Notes under the pieces: generated by a model
The model's input: the letters and a program-made list of their open reading frames with translations, nothing else
The model's database searches: none
Told to the model about the DNA's origin: nothing
Part shown: one piece after another, positions 33,733-37,548 of the stretch
Position numbering within the stretch: the first letter of the stretch is position 1
Layout: each line of letters begins with the position of its first letter
Assembly (NCBI GenBank): GCA_017439545.1
Contig: JAFSIW010000058.1
Coordinates: forward strand, 1-37,548
DNA from: Clostridia bacterium
GTDB lineage: Bacteria > Bacillota > Clostridia > Oscillospirales > Acutalibacteraceae
Reading direction: 5' to 3'
DNA: 37,548 nucleotides
Made by a program: the position numbers and the translations under genes

Positions 33733-34740
33733 ATGGCTAATAATGTTAAATTCGAAGGTAAAGAAAGAAGAATGGCTAAAATCGAAGCTTGTCTGGCTGA
33801 ATACGGTCTGGAAAGCTTGGAAGCCGCCCGTGATCTTTGCCTCTCCAAAGGCATCGACGTAGATGCTATCGTTCGCGGTGTACAACCCATCGCTTTTGAA
33901 AATGCTGTTTGGGCTTACACCCTCGGTGTTGCCGTTGCCCTCAAAAAAGGCATCACCAACGCTTCTGACGCCGCCGCCGCTATCGGTATCGGCTTGCAAG
34001 CATTCTGTATCCCCGGCTCTGTTGCCGAACAACGGAACGTTGGTCGCGGCCACGGTAACTTGGGCGCTATGCTGTTGAAAGAAGAAACCAAGTGCTTCTG
34101 CTTCTTGGCAGGTCACGAATCTTTCGCTGCTGCTGAAGGTGCTATCGGTATTGCCCGTACCGCCAACAAAGTTCGTAAAGAACCCCTGCGTGTTATCTTG
34201 AACGGTTTGGGTAAAGATGCTGCTTACATCATTTCCCGTATCAACGGTTTTACCTATGTGAAGACCGATTACGATTTCTTCACCGGCGAACTGAAGATCG
34301 AAGAAGAACGTGCTTTCTCTGATGGCGAAAAAGCCAAGGTTCGTTGCTATGGTGCTAACGACGTTTTGGAAGGCGTAGCCATCATGCAAAAAGAAGGTGT
34401 TGACGTTTCCATCACCGGTAACTCCACTAATCCCACCCGTTTCCAACATCCTGTTGCAGGTACCTATAAGAAATGGGCTTTGGAAAATGATAAGAAATAC
34501 TTCTCCGTTGCTTCGGGCGGCGGTACCGGACGTACCCTGCACCCCGATAACATGGCTGCCGGCCCTGCTTCTTACGGCTTGACCGATACCATGGGTCGTA
34601 TGCACGGCGACGCTCAATTTGCCGGCTCTTCTTCCGTTCCTGCTCACGTAGAAATGATGGGTCTGATCGGTATGGGTAACAACCCCATGGTAGGCGCCAC
34701 CGTTGCTTGCGCTGTTGCAGTGGAAGAATCTGCGAAATAA
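33733..34740 (+). CDS. GGGtGRT family protein
   Basis: A 335-residue protein of the uncharacterised GGGtGRT family; the name-giving motif SGGGTGRT is at 261-268, followed by a Gly/Ala-rich C-terminal block ending MVGATVACAVAVEESAK. The many GIG, GVA and GGG turns suggest an alpha/beta enzyme. Its biochemical role is unknown, but the NifU-like partner suggests it carries or receives an iron-sulfur cluster. AAGGAGG lies before the ATG. Codons are almost limited to preferred ones (GCT, GGT, CGT, AAC, ATC), as for the most abundant proteins. A strong terminator follows. Confidence 0.92.
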   Translation: MANNVKFEGKERRMAKIEACLAEYGLESLEAARDLCLSKGIDVDAIVRGVQPIAFENAVWAYTLGVAVALKKGITNASDAAAAIGIGLQAFCIPGSVAEQRNVGRGHGNLGAMLLKEETKCFCFLAGHESFAAAEGAIGIARTANKVRKEPLRVILNGLGKDAAYIISRINGFTYVKTDYDFFTGELKIEEERAFSDGEKAKVRCYGANDVLEGVAIMQKEGVDVSITGNSTNPTRFQHPVAGTYKKWALENDKKYFSVASGGGTGRTLHPDNMAAGPASYGLTDTMGRMHGDAQFAGSSSVPAHVEMMGLIGMGNNPMVGATVACAVAVEESAK

Positions 34741-34756
34741 GATTGATATTCAAACA

Positions 34757-34789
34757 CAAAAAGGACTTGGAAATTCCAAGTCCTTTTTT
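34757..34789. terminator. bidirectional terminator after the GGGtGRT gene
   Basis: AAAAAGGACTTGGAA (34758-34772) pairs with TTCCAAGTCCTTTTT. It ends the GGGtGRT unit and can also end the convergent lipoprotein gene, whose stop is at 34858. Confidence 0.85.
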
Positions 34790-34857
34790 ATTAGTTCATT
34801 TCTATATTCGATCATATCTTCAAAACGAACAACGAGATCGAGCACATAAGATTTGGA

Positions 34858-35607
34858 TTATTGCACAATTGGCATCGGATTGGCGGCTATGCGACCGTAT
34901 ATGGCGGACCAGCCTCGATAAGGATTGCATCGCAAGGCCTTGCTCTCGCAAGTGATAACTTGTATGGTCTCAGTCTGCGAGGTATAAACATGAACGGGAG
35001 AGGCGTATGCTGATTCACCATCTATGCGAAAATAGAAGGTGAATTCCTTGTTTAGCTCTCCGGTAAGCACAGTATCATTCCCATGGGTCTGGCGAAATTC
35101 ATTGAGTATTTCATGAATAACAGCGGTATCGGTGGTGATTTTATAGGTGCCATTGGTATGATCGTGCATAGCGACCTCAGACACTTTATTGAATGGCGCT
35201 TGAAATATTGGACTGATCTCACTGATGAATGTGGGGAAGAAATGTGTCTCTAAACAAGTGAACAGCGCGTCAAAATCGCCGGAATAGTAGGATGTTCCGA
35301 TTTGTATCAGATTGTCAGAAAAAAGACTAATCGTTTCTTTGGCTTTCTGGTCGGCGTATAGAGTCACAGTATATAACGAGGTCGAGATTTCTTCTTGAGA
35401 AGGATTTGTTTTGGTAAACCCTAAACTGTTAAGTGCAGCAATCATAGCGGCTACTTCTTGCGGATCGGTTAGTGTGATTTGTATATCCGATTGTCGCATA
35501 GCGATTGCGGTGATTCCATCGGTGCTCAAGGTGTAGGACTGTCCGCAAGAAGAAAGCCCTAAAACTAATATGATTACGATAGATAAAACGGGTATGAATC
35601 TTTTCAT
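34858..35607 (-). CDS. lipoprotein of unknown function
   Basis: A 249-residue exported lipoprotein: MKRF start, hydrophobic stretch 5-18, lipobox GLSSC with C21. The rest is soluble and mixed alpha/beta, with two halves that could each be a small repeated domain (ITLTDPQEVAAMIAALNSLGF and TTDTAVIHEILNEFRQTHG both follow a beta strand). I do not recognise a named family. ATG 35607 follows AGGAAGTG; the upstream in-frame ATG at 35670 would destroy the signal peptide. It lies downstream of dpaB but has its own promoter, so a spore role is not implied. Confidence 0.8.
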   Translation of the reverse strand: MKRFIPVLSIVIILVLGLSSCGQSYTLSTDGITAIAMRQSDIQITLTDPQEVAAMIAALNSLGFTKTNPSQEEISTSLYTVTLYADQKAKETISLFSDNLIQIGTSYYSGDFDALFTCLETHFFPTFISEISPIFQAPFNKVSEVAMHDHTNGTYKITTDTAVIHEILNEFRQTHGNDTVLTGELNKEFTFYFRIDGESAYASPVHVYTSQTETIQVITCESKALRCNPYRGWSAIYGRIAANPMPIVQ

Positions 35608-35629
35608 TTGATCACTTCCTATTATTTTT

Positions 35630-35657
35630 ATTATAACAAAATTCCTCAAAAAATCAA
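35630..35657 (-). promoter_or_regulatory. promoter of the lipoprotein gene
   Basis: On the minus strand, TTGATT (35652-35657), 16 bases and a perfect TATAAT (35630-35635). The -35 box overlaps the last codons of dpaB. Confidence 0.6.
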
Positions 35658-36238
35658 GATGCTGGCGCAATTAACATTGGTTGAATCTGCTTTCCCCTTA
35701 AGGCGCAATCCAATGCACTCGGAATTTGATCAAAATCTGCTACAATCGACGTAGGCTTGTGCACGGGATCATCTTGTCGCATCGGCACAAAATAATAATT
35801 CTTAGTTACCATTAGCTTGCCGATGTTCCCAGCTGAACCGGAAAGTGCATCATTGGTTGAAACAGCAACCACAACAGGTCGTCCGTTGCGTAAATGTGCT
35901 TTTGCTGCCAAGGTAACACTTGTATCACTGATTCCATTGGCAAGTTTACCTAATGTATTGCCGGTGCACGGAGCGATAACAAGGGCGTCTAACAATTTTT
36001 TCGGACCAATCGGCTCTGCTTCAAAGATAGTATGAACTATGCGGTTTTGGCAGATTTCTTCAATTGATGTGCGGAAAGATTTTGCTGAGCCAAAACGCGT
36101 GTCAGTTTCATATGCACTCGTTGACATGATCGGAATGATGTTGTATCCTTTATCAACCAAACGTTTCATATTAGGGATTACCTTGGCAAAAGTACAAAAC
36201 GACCCGCATAAAGCAAACCCAATCGTTGCTTCTTTCAT
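35654..36238 (-). CDS. dpaB: dipicolinate synthase subunit B
   Basis: The 194-residue flavoprotein-like subunit of dipicolinate synthase, which acts in the mother cell during sporulation and makes the spore-core compound dipicolinic acid. It has the family N-terminus GFALCGSFCTFAKVIPNMKRLVDKGYNIIPIMS and the flavin-type APCTGNTLGKLANGISDTSVTLAAKAHLRN block. Only one base separates it from the dpaA stop, and its ribosome binding site AAGGAGGG lies in the last codons of dpaA, so translation is coupled. Confidence 0.96.
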   Translation of the reverse strand: MKEATIGFALCGSFCTFAKVIPNMKRLVDKGYNIIPIMSTSAYETDTRFGSAKSFRTSIEEICQNRIVHTIFEAEPIGPKKLLDALVIAPCTGNTLGKLANGISDTSVTLAAKAHLRNGRPVVVAVSTNDALSGSAGNIGKLMVTKNYYFVPMRQDDPVHKPTSIVADFDQIPSALDCALRGKQIQPMLIAPAS

Positions 36239-36239
36239 A

Positions 36240-37103
36240 TCAGTTTCCCTCCTTACTAAATAAGTGAGTTCGGATGCTATCCAAGGTGATTTCGGCGGCG
36301 GTTAAAGGGGCGTACAATGCGGGCAGCGATAAGGCCTGGATACACTGTATGCCCTGCTTATCTGCATAGACAAAGTCTACGCCGCCCGGTTTTGAAGCCA
36401 AGTCAATAATCAGCGTTGAGGAATCCTGCTTCTGTAATACATTGTTTGTCACCACAAGAGCAGGAACGGTATTGAAAACAATATCAAAGCGCCCGGCCTT
36501 ATCAAGATCCTTCGTTTCAATAGGAACAGCGTCGGTTTTTCTAATGTCGTCCAAATCGGTGGATTTTCTTGCTGTTGCGGTTACTTGGCATCCCATTTTT
36601 ATGAGAAGCGACACCAAGTGCTTGCCGATATTTCCGTATCCGATCACGCATACCTTGGCGTTTCTCAAAATGTAAGGGGTGTGACGCATCGCCAATTCGA
36701 TAGCACCTTCTGCAGAGGGTAGACCGTTTTGATATTGAAATGCGGGATCACGTCCGTAATCAAAGTAATCGATATTTCTCTCCTTTAGCTTGTCAACAAA
36801 ATAGTTTGGAAACAAACCGCCGCATACTATGTTCCTTTTTGTAAATGAATCAAACAGAGCATTCAAGGAAATGTTGCGCTCACTGAAAGGAGCGAATAGT
36901 TTGATTCCGTCTTTTGTGATGGGTATAGGTAAAATTATGATTGACTCGGCAGGAATCTTATCAGTGATCATTACTTCGGTTGACATTTGATCACAACGCT
37001 CTAACCCTATGCTTGTAACGGTTGCACCATGTTTTAACAGGATATCTGCTATATATTTTTGTCGAATATCCCCGCCAATTAAGACGCATTCCTTATTGGT
37101 CAT
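36240..37103 (-). CDS. dpaA: dipicolinate synthase subunit A
   Basis: The 287-residue NAD(P)-dependent subunit of dipicolinate synthase, active in the mother cell. An N-terminal substrate domain is followed by a Rossmann fold with VCVIGYGNIGKHLVSLL, then a block with DIVFNTVPALVV and LIIDLASKPGGVDF, all typical of SpoVFA/DpaA. ATG 37103 is chosen because AAAGG lies 10 bases upstream and the family N-terminus (ECVLIGGDIRQKYIADIL) begins right after it. Presence of both subunits means this organism need not use the EtfA route found in clostridia that lack spoVF. Confidence 0.96.
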   Translation of the reverse strand: MTNKECVLIGGDIRQKYIADILLKHGATVTSIGLERCDQMSTEVMITDKIPAESIIILPIPITKDGIKLFAPFSERNISLNALFDSFTKRNIVCGGLFPNYFVDKLKERNIDYFDYGRDPAFQYQNGLPSAEGAIELAMRHTPYILRNAKVCVIGYGNIGKHLVSLLIKMGCQVTATARKSTDLDDIRKTDAVPIETKDLDKAGRFDIVFNTVPALVVTNNVLQKQDSSTLIIDLASKPGGVDFVYADKQGIQCIQALSLPALYAPLTAAEITLDSIRTHLFSKEGN

Positions 37104-37144
37104 ACCATCAAATCCTTTCAATAAAATGCACACAGGAAGATTAG

Positions 37145-37173
37145 TACATCCTATGCGCAATTTGATGGTATGT
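37145..37173 (-). promoter_or_regulatory. candidate sigma-K-type promoter of dpaA
   Basis: On the minus strand, AC (37172-37173), 16 bases and CATAGGATGTA (37145-37155). This agrees with the sigma-K form (AC, 16-17, CATAnnnTA) except for one base. dpaAB (spoVF) is sigma-K controlled in Bacillus. The short motif makes this tentative. I see no good sigma-A promoter here. Confidence 0.35.
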
Positions 37174-37189
37174 GAATTTTGAAAATAAA

Positions 37190-37214
37190 AAAAGACGTGC
37201 TAAGCACGTCTTTT
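37190..37214. terminator. symmetric terminator upstream of dpaA
   Basis: AAAAGACGTGC (37190-37200) pairs perfectly with GCACGTCTTTT (37204-37214) around TAA. It would stop minus-strand transcripts coming from tRNA-Gly or the repeat before they enter dpaA. Confidence 0.8.
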
Positions 37215-37261
37215 GACTATGGGCTACAAAAAAGATATTTTCGGCATTATTGAATATGAAT

Positions 37262-37448
37262 TCGAACTCTCGTAAAACGATGCATCGACTTCGTCGATAT
37301 GATGTATTGCGCTGTGCGCAATATGATGTAAATTCGCTTCGCTCATTTATGATGCGAAGCGTTCCTTCATGTTGCGAAGCAACACATCATTAACGAAGTG
37401 ACATCATTAGCGTAGCGTCATCATGTTCCCAAAGGGAACGCTTCATTG
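37262..37448. repeat. multi-hairpin intergenic repeat element with ATGATG/CATCAT spacers
   Basis: Short stems are strung between fixed 7-base spacers. Left half: ATCGAC-ttc-GTCGAT (37284-37298), ATGATGT (37299-37305), TATTGCGC-tgt-GCGCAATA (37305-37323), ATGATGT (37323-37329), CGCTTCG (37335-37341) pairing with CGAAGCG (37355-37361), ATGATG (37349-37354). Right half, spacer inverted: TGTTGC-gaa-GCAACA (37370-37384), ACATCAT (37384-37390, 37401-37407), TCATCAT (37418-37424), GTTCCC-aaa-GGGAAC (37425-37439). GAAGCGTTCC (37356-37365) can also pair with GGAACGCTTC (37435-37444). No open reading frame fits. I recall similar intergenic elements near tRNA genes in related Clostridia, unverified. Confidence 0.75.
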
Positions 37449-37484
37449 AAAAACGACAAGTTTCTATCGAAACTTGTCGTTTTT
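37449..37484. terminator. terminator of tRNA-Gly
   Basis: A perfect 16-bp stem (37449-37464 with 37469-37484) with a 4-base loop, bounded by AAAAA and TTTTT. It lies one base past the 3' end of the minus-strand tRNA and could work in both directions. Confidence 0.85.
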
Positions 37485-37485
37485 C

Positions 37486-37548
37486 TGGAGCGGGTGATGG
37501 GAATCGAACCCACGTATCCAGCTTGGAAGGCTGGTGTTCTACCATTGA
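37486..37548 (-). tRNA. tRNA-Gly, anticodon TCC, 5' end cut by the window
   Basis: Read on the minus strand, the 3' acceptor arm CACCCGC with TCCA (CCA encoded), the T arm around GGTTCGATTCC, and the anticodon stem CCAGC-CTTCCAA-GCTGG are complete. The middle of the loop is TCC, which reads glycine GGA/GGG codons. The 5' acceptor strand and part of the D arm lie beyond 37548. Confidence 0.93.

Noticed and set aside
33664-34647. Long minus-strand reading frame (327 codons) opposite the GGGtGRT gene
   Set aside because: Antisense to a strongly supported gene; openness is explained by its biased codons. No ribosome binding site or motif.
37284-37448. CRISPR-like array
   Set aside because: Repeated units are only 6-7 bases, change orientation midway and separate palindromes, not unique 30-40 base spacers; no cas genes are near.

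Overview
The window looks like chromosome from an anaerobic, endospore-forming Clostridia, most likely an Oscillospiraceae/Ruminococcaceae-type gut bacterium. The reasons are the oxygen-sensitive class III ribonucleotide reductase (nrdD, nrdG), sporulation genes (yqfC, yqfD, spoIVA, dpaA, dpaB), AGGAGG-type ribosome binding sites, sigma-A promoters of Firmicutes type, and a secreted protein carrying a dockerin. No insertion sequence, prophage or CRISPR array is visible. The taxonomic placement is inference.

Layout, left to right. 1-3.2 kb: tRNA-Ala(GGC), NrdR-box-like palindromes, nrdD and nrdG. 3.2-9.0 kb: a PHP-domain phosphoesterase, a very large fused ABC transporter, and a divergent two-component system. 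9.1-17.5 kb: a duplicated P-loop protein, then the conserved Firmicutes housekeeping run yqfC-yqfD-phoH-ybeY-era-yqzL-recO-mutS2. 17.6-25.9 kb: an accessory, probably glycan-related block. It has a secreted dockerin-bearing protein, its shorter paralog without a signal peptide, a divergent amidohydrolase and a GH2 glycosidase. 26-30.3 kb: spoIVA behind a good sigma-E-type promoter, then on the minus strand a three-gene set of ACT-domain protein, UPF0210 protein and ychF. 30.4-34.8 kb: a HisJ-like PHP protein, ispE, a cyclophilin lipoprotein, and a NifU-like/GGGtGRT gene pair. 34.8-37.5 kb, minus strand: a lipoprotein, dpaB, dpaA, a striking multi-hairpin intergenic repeat, and the 3' part of tRNA-Gly(TCC).

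How the genes work together. nrdD/nrdG make deoxynucleotides without oxygen, and palindromes upstream suggest NrdR control. The ABC transporter and the two-component system share a divergent promoter region; the kinase has almost no extracytoplasmic loop, so the transporter may be both sensor and target. The sporulation genes are spread between housekeeping genes. The paralog pair plus GH2 enzyme suggest a small polysaccharide- or glycoconjugate-use locus with an extracellular and an intracellular step.

The points most worth a second look are the secreted/cytoplasmic paralog pair of unrecognised family (17.8-23.2 kb), the hairpin repeat at 37.26-37.45 kb, the NifU-like/GGGtGRT pair, the NrdR-box-like sites at 208-255, and the hairpin that hides the yqzL ribosome binding site.
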